This document shows, in pieces, positions 38,937 to 46,995 of a stretch of 64,000 bases of DNA. Below the pieces are notes generated by a model that was not told the DNA's origin, did not search any database, and saw nothing but the letters and a program-made list of their open reading frames with translations. Every line of letters begins with the position of its first letter. Position 1 is the stretch's first letter. The stretch lies in contig NZ_JACVPS010000005.1 of assembly GCF_018881755.1 (NCBI RefSeq), positions 1 to 64,000 of the forward strand, read 5' to 3'. The translations under genes were made by a program, and so were the position numbers. Source of the DNA: Polynucleobacter finlandensis. Its GTDB lineage: Bacteria; Pseudomonadota; Gammaproteobacteria; Burkholderiales; Burkholderiaceae.

Positions 38937-39401
38937 CTAAGGCTTGATATAGGCGTAGTGATCTTTTGCTTGGAGATCAGCAATTCGCACGACACCAGAG
39001 GGTGTAAAGTCAGCGTCAAGAATGAAGACATCCTTCTTAATGCCTCTATTTTTAAGAGTGATTTCACAGACCTCAAAGCGAACGCCACGTGATTTCAGGG
39101 CGCCAATCAATGGTGCATATTCCACATTATTTTTCTTGTCTTTCGCACCTTCCATCAGCATATCAATGCCATTGGCGTGTGTGACGACAATAATCTGGGT
39201 TGTTGGTGATATATCTAAATGGTTTCGGATATTTCGTAAGCCCTTTAAACCCTGTGATTCTGCATCATCAATGTGATAAACCACTTTTGTTGGGTTTGCC
39301 GATTGTTGTGCATGGACATTGAGAGCAAATCCCAAAAAAGTGCAGCCCACCAACATAGTATTGAGGAATAATTTAGCTAACTTAGGCATATGGACTTTCA
39401 T
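38937..39401 (-). CDS. DsrE family protein, periplasmic
   Basis: 154 residues with a signal peptide (about 1-31, cleavage near VHAQQ). DsrE/TusD-like fold with VVYHIDDAESQGLKGLRNIRNHLD at the start and a conserved Cys in RFEVCEITLKNRG. Cytoplasmic DsrE proteins carry sulfane sulfur; periplasmic members in sox gene clusters may do the same for thiosulfate-derived sulfur. Placed between soxB and the SoxH-like gene. Confidence 0.87.
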   Translation of the reverse strand: MKVHMPKLAKLFLNTMLVGCTFLGFALNVHAQQSANPTKVVYHIDDAESQGLKGLRNIRNHLDISPTTQIIVVTHANGIDMLMEGAKDKKNNVEYAPLIGALKSRGVRFEVCEITLKNRGIKKDVFILDADFTPSGVVRIADLQAKDHYAYIKP

Positions 39402-39413
39402 ATTGATTGAGGT

Positions 39414-41144
39414 CTAGATGGGAGCGATGCCAGGATTTCCTGAAACACCCTTGATTACTGGTTCATTGAGTTTGACGGCCTTGACAGTTTTAATGTCACG
39501 CAAATGCCGGGCAATCACATCCCAGATTGGCTCGCCACCAAGATTTTTAGCTGTCTCACTTACGGGAGCCCAGCCTGCTACTTTGTAAGATTTATTGGCG
39601 TCAATGAGATTTCCATTGAGACGCATTTCAGAAATGCGCTTACCCATTGAAGCTGCTGGATCGATGGTGTAATGCAGGCCGCCAACCCGAACCATATCGC
39701 CACCTTGCTGGTAATACGGATCTGGATTGAAGAGATTATCAGCAACATCTTCTAAGATGGTCTTAATCGTTTCCCCCGTCATCATGTTGACGGTAGTGTA
39801 CGGATATGTAATTGCTGTTTGATCCAACAAATTTTCCATCGTGATAGTTTGGCCTGGTAATAAGGTAGTTCCCCATCTAAATCCAGGTGAAAAAGCAATT
39901 TCTGCATTCTTCTGAGCCATCAAGCCATCTAATATCACTTGGTCAAAGCTGCCATTGAAGTTGCCACGACGATAAAGCAGGCTATCTGTAACTGCCAACT
40001 TTTCCTGCAACTTCGATTCATAAGGCTTTCTAATTTTTTGAATCAACGCCGACATGAATTTATCTTCTGGAATCAGGTTCGAGAAAATTGGCATGAGTTT
40101 GTATCTAAAGTCGACGGGCTTACCACCTTTGACATCAAAATCTAATACACCGAGGTATTTGCCGTTTGAGCCAGCATTGGTCACTAAGGTCATGCCGCCA
40201 GGATTCTTAACTTGGACTGGAATCGGCACACCATCATGGGTATGGCCACCCAAAATGGCATGCAACCCACTCACTCGTGAAGCTAGCTTCAAATCCACGT
40301 CCATGCCGTTGTGGGACAAGAGGACGACGACTTTTGCGCCCTTTCCTTTAGCCTCATCAATCGTCTTCTGCAGGTTCTCTTCCTGAATGCCAAAAGTCCA
40401 GTTCGGAACCATATAACTAGGATTAGCAATTGGCGTGTATGGGAAGGCTTGTCCAATAATCGCCACAGGAATGCCATTCATTTTCCGAATCGTATAAGCC
40501 GGAAAAACGGGATCACCAAAATCAGATGTCTTAATATTCTGAGCTAAGAATTCAATTTTGCCCTTGAAGTCTTTGTTTACAATCTCCATGACGCGCTCTT
40601 CACCGAGGGTCATTTCCCAGTGAGCCGTCATGATATCGACGCCAAGAGCTAAAGCAGCATCGGCCATATCCTGGCCATTGGTCCACAAGGCAGTTCCTGA
40701 GCCCTGCCATGTATCACCACCATCCAATAGCAATGAACCTGGTCGGGAAGCCTTCATCTGCTTAACGAGTGTCGATAGATGTGCAAACCCACCTACTTTT
40801 CCATAAGTCTTTGCTGCTTCTGTGAAGTTTAGGTACGTAAATGCGTGCGCATCTCTTGTTCCCGCAGGGATGCCATTTGCTTGTAGGAAATATTCGCCAA
40901 CTAAATGGGGTGTACGACCTTGTTGAATCCCAATTCCTAAATTAACATTCGGTTCGCGAAAGTAAATCGGCAATAGCTGCGCATGACAATCAGTAAAGTG
41001 CAGTAAATGAACATTGCCAAATTTAGGCAGCTCATAAAACTTCTTAGCCGATTCCTGGGCAAAAGCAAAATCAGAGTTGAGACTCAAACCACCAGCCGAA
41101 GCGATAGCGAGAGTTTGCAAAAACTCCCTACGATTAATTGACAT
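39414..41144 (-). CDS. soxB: Thiosulfohydrolase SoxB
   Basis: Periplasmic hydrolase that removes sulfate from the SoxY-bound thiosulfate. 576 residues, 5'-nucleotidase fold with a dimanganese centre; twin-arginine signal NRREFLQ at the N-terminus. Metal-ligand motifs: LLHFTDCHAQLLP, DGGDTWQGSG and ILGGHTHDGVP, with the SHNGMD catalytic loop. Full length for the family, within the array soxC-D-Y-Z-A-X-B. Confidence 0.97.
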   Translation of the reverse strand: MSINRREFLQTLAIASAGGLSLNSDFAFAQESAKKFYELPKFGNVHLLHFTDCHAQLLPIYFREPNVNLGIGIQQGRTPHLVGEYFLQANGIPAGTRDAHAFTYLNFTEAAKTYGKVGGFAHLSTLVKQMKASRPGSLLLDGGDTWQGSGTALWTNGQDMADAALALGVDIMTAHWEMTLGEERVMEIVNKDFKGKIEFLAQNIKTSDFGDPVFPAYTIRKMNGIPVAIIGQAFPYTPIANPSYMVPNWTFGIQEENLQKTIDEAKGKGAKVVVLLSHNGMDVDLKLASRVSGLHAILGGHTHDGVPIPVQVKNPGGMTLVTNAGSNGKYLGVLDFDVKGGKPVDFRYKLMPIFSNLIPEDKFMSALIQKIRKPYESKLQEKLAVTDSLLYRRGNFNGSFDQVILDGLMAQKNAEIAFSPGFRWGTTLLPGQTITMENLLDQTAITYPYTTVNMMTGETIKTILEDVADNLFNPDPYYQQGGDMVRVGGLHYTIDPAASMGKRISEMRLNGNLIDANKSYKVAGWAPVSETAKNLGGEPIWDVIARHLRDIKTVKAVKLNEPVIKGVSGNPGIAPI

Positions 41145-41154
41145 GATGTAAAGC

Positions 41155-41799
41155 CTATTGATTAACTGGTGATTGTGGATCCAATAGCAGCGCCATAAGA
41201 TCTTGTATTTGTTTTTCGTTCAAAAGTTTGAAGTGTGCAAACCTGGGCATATTGCTACAGGCGTTGTATGCCTTGGAATTATTAATGCGATTCCACGTAT
41301 AGGTCATCACTTCCTGAGAGTAGCCCCTGTTCTTGCCGTAATTCCATAAGCTTGGTCCAATATTGCCGTATGAAATCTCTTTTTTATCGATCTCATGGCA
41401 GTTATAGCAGCCACCACCGATAGGGGTTGTAGCCGTATCTGTCCACGTTGCCCCACGTCCGCTTTGGGCAATAGCCTCACCGCTTTTCCAATCGCCTACG
41501 TATTTGCCATCCATCGGTTGTTTAATCGTTGCCATATTGATTTTCTGGATCTCAATAGCTTTAGCAGCGCCAGCCTTACTAGATGCAAAAATTGGATCCG
41601 AACAAAACTTTTGCGTTGCATCTTGATCAATGCGATCAAGACCGGCGATGCCTTCAGCTCGGAAACTATTCTTCATCATCTTTTCAAACTGGGGATCAGC
41701 TTTCTGTTGCGCGGAAACATTAGCGGAAATAGCCAATGCACCACAACCAAGAAATACCAAGAAAAGGTGTTTTGTCGATGTCATCATGAGTGTCTTCAT
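41155..41799 (-). CDS. soxX: Sulfur-oxidizing cytochrome SoxX
   Basis: 214 residues, periplasmic, with a signal peptide (about 1-30). It binds one haem at CYNCH (Cys131, Cys134, His135); the Met ligand is likely in NMPRFAHFK. It forms the SoxXA complex with the soxA product, which ligates thiosulfate to the SoxY cysteine. Gene order (soxB-soxX-soxA) and the 4-base gap to soxA support the pairing. Confidence 0.93.
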   Translation of the reverse strand: MKTLMMTSTKHLFLVFLGCGALAISANVSAQQKADPQFEKMMKNSFRAEGIAGLDRIDQDATQKFCSDPIFASSKAGAAKAIEIQKINMATIKQPMDGKYVGDWKSGEAIAQSGRGATWTDTATTPIGGGCYNCHEIDKKEISYGNIGPSLWNYGKNRGYSQEVMTYTWNRINNSKAYNACSNMPRFAHFKLLNEKQIQDLMALLLDPQSPVNQ

Positions 41800-41803
41800 A
41801 TTC

Positions 41804-42616
41804 TTAGCGCTTCAATCCAGGAGTTTGAATCATTCCACCATTGGCGTTCTTTGCCATATACATTGATAGAGCAATGGTTACGTCAGAGCCATAAATTGGG
41901 AATGGGAAGCGTTGTTGTCTAAAGCAGTCATTTAACCTTTGCTGCATAGTCCAAAATTGACCACTTGAAACACGATAAGCAGGCCAGTATCCCCAGCCAA
42001 GTGCGGCTCCTTCTTGAGTCGTTATGTTTGGTAGGTCCTGCAAACGAATCCGCTTACCGCTTGCTCCATGGCAGGAGGCGCAAGAAAAATCAAAAGGACC
42101 GCCCTGAAAGAAGAAGGCACGTTTACCCATGGCATACATTTCTTTTTCTTTTGGATGGGCAGTACTAACGTTAATTTTTTTGCCTTTTGAATGGGTAACG
42201 ATGTAAGCAACAATCGCATCCATATCCTTTTTAGGGCCAGCCCCAAACTTAGCATCAATAATGCCCTGTGAAGGTATGCCTTGCAGCTTATCCATGCAAG
42301 TCATCAAGCGAGATTCAAGATCCTGCACACGGTTGGTGTCCTTGAAGTACTTTGGTAGCACTGCTGCTGCGCCATCGACCACTCCAGGGCCAAGACCTAA
42401 GTCACATTTTTCTAATGTGGCATTTTTCGGGCCAGCAGGTTTTTTCCACAACTCCTCGCCAGACATCTCATATAACTCAGATGGATTGCCGTCCGCAATC
42501 ATTTCTCGGTATTTGGCGATGTCATCAGCGGCAGTTTGCGCAAATGCGCCTTGACCAAACGCAATCAACAGCGATGAAATAAGACATCTCTTTAATAAAG
42601 CGGATACAGGAGCCAT
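41804..42616 (-). CDS. soxA: Sulfur-oxidizing cytochrome SoxA, monohaem form
   Basis: 270 residues, periplasmic, signal peptide to about residue 27. Only one haem motif, CASCH (residues 179-183), is present; the second haem of dihaem SoxA proteins is replaced here by an ordinary pair of cysteines (Cys71, Cys107), which could form a disulfide. The catalytic Cys231 in QRLNDCFRQQRF is the persulfide-bearing haem ligand where the thiosulfate-to-SoxY transfer occurs. It pairs with SoxX. Confidence 0.95.
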   Translation of the reverse strand: MAPVSALLKRCLISSLLIAFGQGAFAQTAADDIAKYREMIADGNPSELYEMSGEELWKKPAGPKNATLEKCDLGLGPGVVDGAAAVLPKYFKDTNRVQDLESRLMTCMDKLQGIPSQGIIDAKFGAGPKKDMDAIVAYIVTHSKGKKINVSTAHPKEKEMYAMGKRAFFFQGGPFDFSCASCHGASGKRIRLQDLPNITTQEGAALGWGYWPAYRVSSGQFWTMQQRLNDCFRQQRFPFPIYGSDVTIALSMYMAKNANGGMIQTPGLKR

Positions 42617-42641
42617 GGGTATACCTATTATTCTTTAATCA

Positions 42642-42950
42642 TTAAGAAACGGTTGCTTCGTCGGTGCGCTTATCGCCTTTAGTGTCAACCCAATTGACAA
42701 CCAACTTATCCCCTTTGGCACCCTTGTATTTGAAATTCAAAAATGGGTCCTTTGAGACTGCTGGGCCAAACTGAGCATTGAATACATCTTTGCCTTGGGC
42801 TTTTACATTGAGTGCACTGATAAACCACGCTGGAATGACTTTTCCAGAAGCATCTTTACGTTGCCCTGATTCCATATCATGCTTCATCAAAATTTTTACA
42901 TCGACGATACCGTCTTTTTCGGTTGCTCTAACGCGCATTGGATCTGACAT
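42642..42950 (-). CDS. soxZ: Sulfur carrier subunit SoxZ
   Basis: 102 residues, no signal peptide, immunoglobulin-like beta-sandwich. DIKILMKHDMESGQRKD-like front, IPAWFISALNVKAQGKDVFNAQFGPAVSKDPF and a C-terminal VNWVDTKGDKRTDEATV strand. It forms the SoxYZ carrier that holds sulfur intermediates; it is exported with SoxY by hitch-hiking on the SoxY Tat signal. Confidence 0.95.
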   Translation of the reverse strand: MSDPMRVRATEKDGIVDVKILMKHDMESGQRKDASGKVIPAWFISALNVKAQGKDVFNAQFGPAVSKDPFLNFKYKGAKGDKLVVNWVDTKGDKRTDEATVS

Positions 42951-42996
42951 TTTTATTCCTTAATATTTTATAAATAGATATTCTGATTTGGCTTAA

Positions 42997-43449
42997 TTAA
43001 CCGCCACAACCACCAAGAGTCACTTTGATCTCTTTAACGGCCATTGACCATTTACCATCAGCTTTGACTAAAGCATAAACATTCGATGTTTGACCCATCT
43101 TGATGCGGGTGGTCACAAAAGGTTCGGTACCTGCTGGGAGGAAAAACTGAGCAGCAAGAGTGCTTGGATTTTTCTCAACCAAAATGGCCATTTGCTCGGC
43201 CTTGAGCGTTGTTGAAATTCCCACGGGAACAACGGCACCATTTTCTGCAATATCTGGTGCATTCAATGTCACTGCAGATGACTTATCGGGACTAGAAGCG
43301 CCTAAGGATTTAAAAACATCATCGAGGCTTTTGCCTTCAAATGCTGCTTTATTCCATTCCTCTGCCTGAGCGACGCTGATCAAACCAGCCGAAGCCATTA
43401 ATCCAAATACTGCTGAATACTTTATTAACGCTCTACGTTGCTGATTCAT
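42997..43449 (-). CDS. soxY: Sulfur carrier subunit SoxY
   Basis: 150 residues with a twin-arginine signal (QRRALIKYSAVFG) and the C-terminal GGCGG swinging arm (Cys148), the covalent attachment point for thiosulfate and its intermediates. AAGGAG (complement of 43455-43460) lies 5 bases before the ATG. The upstream 67-base gap is AT-rich and contains TTATTAATAA and TTAAATTTAA self-complementary stretches (43470-43490), so an internal promoter is possible. Confidence 0.97.
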   Translation of the reverse strand: MNQQRRALIKYSAVFGLMASAGLISVAQAEEWNKAAFEGKSLDDVFKSLGASSPDKSSAVTLNAPDIAENGAVVPVGISTTLKAEQMAILVEKNPSTLAAQFFLPAGTEPFVTTRIKMGQTSNVYALVKADGKWSMAVKEIKVTLGGCGG

Positions 43450-43516
43450 AAAAACTCCTTTTTTGAAACTTATTAATAAATTAAATTTAAATTATCTTAC
43501 TTGAGTCTAGTCTGTA

Positions 43517-44593
43517 TTACTGACCTCTTAGCACCCAGTGAACCAGTGTATGAAGTGTCTCATTAGAAACGTCAGGGTGCGATGGCATAGGAATAGGTCC
43601 CCATACCCCAGAACCGCCCGCTTTTACCTTCGCAACCAGCTTATTCTCTGCTCCAGATTGGTCTTGGTATTTTTTGGCTATTTCAGAGGTGGACGGTCCC
43701 ACCAGCTTTGTGGCCTTGGCATGACATGCCGAGCAGTTATTTTCCTTAAATAAGTCTTCTGGCGTCTTTGGTTTAGCAATAGCCGAATGCGCTACTGTTT
43801 GTGTGGAACCCGAGCCAGGCAACTTCTCTAGCGGTGGCTTGGTGGAGTCAGAACCCCTAAAAGGGCCATATTCACGATTTTGCTCTGCAATATTGCCGTG
43901 TGCGCTTCTCGCATAGTCAGGCAAAACAGAGCCAATTTGCACAAACGCTACGCAGTTATGCATACAAGCACTGGCTTGAACATCGGGCTTGCCTTTTGCA
44001 TTCCATAAACCATGCTTTAGCGTCATGCCATTTCGGTTAGGCATTCTTTTTTGTACTTCAGCGATATTGGCATCCGAGAGCACAAAGTCATCCGGCACAA
44101 CTTCAGCCATACTTAAGAGGTAGGCTACTACCGCAAAAGTATCGTCAGCCGATAATGATCTTGGTGAATTCCAAGGCATTGCGCGGTATATATAGTCCCA
44201 CAGCGAAGAAACGGTGGCAACCTTCATAATGGTAGATCTTTGTGGCTGCTTTCTATCGGAAAGCGAAGCTACCCTACCTGTTTTAATGTCGTCTTGAGTT
44301 GTGCCGCCAATGATTGGAGTGAAGATTTCATTGGATTCACCGAAGGTACCATGACAGACAGCGCATTTGGATTCCCAAAGCTGTTGCCCTTTTTCTACTG
44401 AGCCAGATCCCTTTGGCAATCCTTTGAAGTCAGGTCGCACATCAATATCCCAAGCTGCGACTTCTGCAGGAGTGGCATCCCTACCAATTCCCGGAAATTT
44501 AGCATTCGATTTTTGTGCAACAGCGGAACTAGCGACTGCTAGCGTTATACAGAGCAGAATTGCGGAAGTAGCAAACTTAACCAACCTGAACAT
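43517..44593 (-). CDS. soxD: Dihaem cytochrome c subunit SoxD
   Basis: 358 residues with signal peptide (about 1-27) and two haem motifs: CAVCH (Cys77, Cys80) and CSACH (Cys287, Cys290). It is the electron-accepting subunit of the SoxCD sulfane dehydrogenase, which oxidises the SoxY-bound sulfane sulfur and yields six electrons per thiosulfate. It overlaps soxC by 17 bases, ensuring equal expression. Presence of SoxCD implies that thiosulfate is oxidised to sulfate without sulfur globules. Confidence 0.93.
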   Translation of the reverse strand: MFRLVKFATSAILLCITLAVASSAVAQKSNAKFPGIGRDATPAEVAAWDIDVRPDFKGLPKGSGSVEKGQQLWESKCAVCHGTFGESNEIFTPIIGGTTQDDIKTGRVASLSDRKQPQRSTIMKVATVSSLWDYIYRAMPWNSPRSLSADDTFAVVAYLLSMAEVVPDDFVLSDANIAEVQKRMPNRNGMTLKHGLWNAKGKPDVQASACMHNCVAFVQIGSVLPDYARSAHGNIAEQNREYGPFRGSDSTKPPLEKLPGSGSTQTVAHSAIAKPKTPEDLFKENNCSACHAKATKLVGPSTSEIAKKYQDQSGAENKLVAKVKAGGSGVWGPIPMPSHPDVSNETLHTLVHWVLRGQ

Positions 44594-45938
44594 TGCTAAC
44601 CTCCCCGTTTGAATCTACTTTCCAAGATTGAATTGCATTGTTGTGATAAATCGACCTTGTGCCGCGTGCATCTCTTAGCAACTTAATAGGTGGTTGAACA
44701 TAACCCGTTTCATCAATGGCTCTGGACTGAAGTATTGCTGGTGATCCATCCCACACCCAATCAATATTGAAGCGTGTTAATGCTTTGGTAAGAACCGGGG
44801 TCTCTAATCGAGCCATTTTCCAGTTATTGCCGCCGTCAAACGAAACGTCTACACGTTTTACCTTTCCTCGACCAGACCAAGCTAAACCGCTCACGTTGTA
44901 AAAGCCTTTATCCAACAACTGTTGACCGCCTGATGGCGTTGTAATCACTGATTTGCATTCTTGAATGGAGGTGTATTGACGAGCCAGGCCATCCGGCATT
45001 AGATCGTTGTAATGAACTGCCTCATCTTTAGTGGCATATGGCATATCGCCAACCTCTAAACGGCGCAACCATTTAACCCAACTAACGCCTTGCACACCAG
45101 GAACGACTAGACGAAGAGGGAAACCATTTTCTGGGCGCAACATTTCACCATTCATGCCCCAAGCAACGATGGCATCATTTAGTACGTCGTCTAAATTGAC
45201 GGTACGAGTCATGCCCGAACCATCACCACCCTCAGCCAAGAGGTACTTGCCTTTTTTAAGATCTGCGCCGCACTCTTCTAAAAGCACAGATAAAGGTACG
45301 CCAGTAAATTCACAGCAAGAAAGCATGCCATGGGTGTACTGCACAGTTGGAACTGCGACGTTACCCCACTCCAATCCAGTATTTGCACCACACTCAATGA
45401 AGTGGATGCGCGATACAGACGGTAGGCGCATTAAATCGTTCATTGTGAAAACACGATTATGTTTAACTAAGCCATTTACCATCAAGCGATGCATCTCAGG
45501 ATCAATGTTGTACCAACCTTGATGCTGTCTTTCAAAATGCAAGCCGTTTGGAGTAATGATGCCAAAGAGCCCTTGCAATGGTGTGAATGCAACGGATGCT
45601 GCTGAAACACGTGTCAAGCCTGGTGATTCACGGCGAATGAGGTTGGCTTCATAAATAGATGGAGTGCCATATGGCATCGTCGCTACATTTTTGCCTAAGG
45701 TCGTTTGCCATACTTGTTTTTCAAGAATTGCAGGATCCCCTTCTGAGGATGCCAGTGCATTCATAGAGGCGCCCAGACCAACGGCACCGCCAAGGGCAGC
45801 CATAAATCCATTACGCATAAAGCCGCGACGGGTGTCATCCATACCATTTTTGTTTAAGTCTGTAATGGCATCTTGGGTTAAAAAATTCTCAGGGGCTTGC
45901 TGAATCTGGCCTCTTCGCTTTGTATCTATTCGCGTCAT
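44577..45938 (-). CDS. soxC: Molybdenum sulfane dehydrogenase subunit SoxC
   Basis: 453 residues, sulfite-oxidase family with a Tat motif RRGFMRNGF (signal preceded by a 35-residue N-terminal extension). The molybdenum-ligating cysteine is Cys183 in HFIECGANTG. Domain order: molybdopterin-binding domain (about 110-310) then dimerisation domain (about 320-440). It requires molybdenum cofactor, which may explain the modBC genes nearby. It partners with SoxD, whose gene follows and overlaps. Confidence 0.96.
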   Translation of the reverse strand: MTRIDTKRRGQIQQAPENFLTQDAITDLNKNGMDDTRRGFMRNGFMAALGGAVGLGASMNALASSEGDPAILEKQVWQTTLGKNVATMPYGTPSIYEANLIRRESPGLTRVSAASVAFTPLQGLFGIITPNGLHFERQHQGWYNIDPEMHRLMVNGLVKHNRVFTMNDLMRLPSVSRIHFIECGANTGLEWGNVAVPTVQYTHGMLSCCEFTGVPLSVLLEECGADLKKGKYLLAEGGDGSGMTRTVNLDDVLNDAIVAWGMNGEMLRPENGFPLRLVVPGVQGVSWVKWLRRLEVGDMPYATKDEAVHYNDLMPDGLARQYTSIQECKSVITTPSGGQQLLDKGFYNVSGLAWSGRGKVKRVDVSFDGGNNWKMARLETPVLTKALTRFNIDWVWDGSPAILQSRAIDETGYVQPPIKLLRDARGTRSIYHNNAIQSWKVDSNGEVSNVQVG

Positions 45939-45989
45939 TGAATAAAAGTTCCTCTGAATGTATGTTCTAAATATAATTTTTGTAATTTG

Positions 45990-46850
45990 TTACAGCGCAT
46001 TAACGGGAATTTTCAGATAAGAAATCCCATTGGCTTCCTTGGGCGGGAGTTCACCTGCCCTGATATTGATTTGGATCGCCGGTAAAATGAGTACTGGCAT
46101 CTCTAACGTGGCATCTCTGGTGGTGCGCATCTCGATAAACTGCTCCTCAGAAATGCCGTCATGCATATGAATATTGGATTTTCTTTCTTCTGCAACAGTC
46201 GTTTCAAAATTAACTGGCCGACCATTGGGTGGATAGTCATGGCACATAAACAAACGCGTCTGCAGCGGAAAGCTCAAAATCTTTTTCATTGATTGATACA
46301 AGGTATGCGCATCACCACCTGGAAAGTCGCAACGTGCTGTACCAACATCTGGCATAAACATGGTGTCGCCTACGAAGATGGCATCACCTACCTGGTATGC
46401 CATGCATGCAGGCGTATGCCCAGGAACAAACAGCGCCTTCATGCTGAGATTGCCAAAACGAATTTCTTGATTGTCCTTAAGAAGCTGATCAAACTGGGAG
46501 CCGTTCACTGGAAAACCTGGCTCTAGGTGGAATATGCCCTTAAAAACACCCTGCACTACAGAAATATGGTCGCCAATGGCGATCTTTCCGCCGAGGTGAG
46601 ATTTCAAATAAGGAGCGGCGGTAACGTGATCAGCATGCGCGTGGGTTTCTAAAATCCACTCGGTTTTAAGCTCATTGCGCCTTACAAACTCAATGACTTC
46701 ATCGGCCGGTTTGGTGTGTGTACGCCCTGATTTTGGGTCATAAGCCAGTACTGAGTCAATAATGATGCAGCTTGATCCCGGCTTCTCATAAACAACGTAA
46801 GTCACTGTCCATGTTTCTGGATCAAAAAAGCCCTTTACAACTGGATTCAT
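45990..46850 (-). CDS. Persulfide dioxygenase (ETHE1/BLH type MBL-fold)
   Basis: Oxidises glutathione persulfide to sulfite using a mononuclear iron. 286 residues, cytoplasmic, metallo-beta-lactamase fold with ETHAHADHVTAAPYL (metal ligands), FVPGHTPACMAYQVGD and MCHDYPPNGR. The longer N-terminal strand ITYVVYEKPGSSC-like start (TWTVTYVVYEKPG) is of the bacterial BLH type. Divergent from SQR (46996), which supplies the persulfide. The promoter gap of 145 bases holds a 9-bp inverted repeat. Confidence 0.93.
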   Translation of the reverse strand: MNPVVKGFFDPETWTVTYVVYEKPGSSCIIIDSVLAYDPKSGRTHTKPADEVIEFVRRNELKTEWILETHAHADHVTAAPYLKSHLGGKIAIGDHISVVQGVFKGIFHLEPGFPVNGSQFDQLLKDNQEIRFGNLSMKALFVPGHTPACMAYQVGDAIFVGDTMFMPDVGTARCDFPGGDAHTLYQSMKKILSFPLQTRLFMCHDYPPNGRPVNFETTVAEERKSNIHMHDGISEEQFIEMRTTRDATLEMPVLILPAIQINIRAGELPPKEANGISYLKIPVNAL

Positions 46851-46942
46851 CTCAAGCTCGCCTAAGTAAAATTTCTAAGTGCAATTATTTAATAAAGCTG
46901 GTAAAAACACACTAATAACTAACCCTTATATATATATTACTT

Positions 46943-46973
46943 TTGGTTATATAAGCGGGGTTTCTATATAACC
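46943..46973. promoter_or_regulatory. Inverted repeat over the predicted SQR promoter (candidate ArsR operator)
   Basis: Perfect 9-bp arms GGTTATATA (46945-46953) and TATATAACC (46965-46973) are separated by 11 bases. TTGGTT (46943-46948) and TATATA (46965-46970), spaced by 16, could be the -35 and -10 of the SQR unit, so a bound repressor would block RNA polymerase. AT-rich palindromes are usual for BigR/SqrR-type ArsR repressors. A matching regulator gene lies at 50587. Confidence 0.55.
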
Positions 46974-46995
46974 ATTGCTTTAGGAGGAGATAAAG

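Noticed and set aside
41395..41922. A 175-codon plus-strand ORF opposite soxX and soxA
   Set aside because: Antisense shadow of the Sox genes, without a ribosome site or family features.
43470..43490. TTATTAATAA and TTAAATTTAA palindromes before soxY as an ArsR operator
   Set aside because: The gap is extremely AT-rich and such short self-complementary runs are expected by chance; kept only as a remark under soxY.
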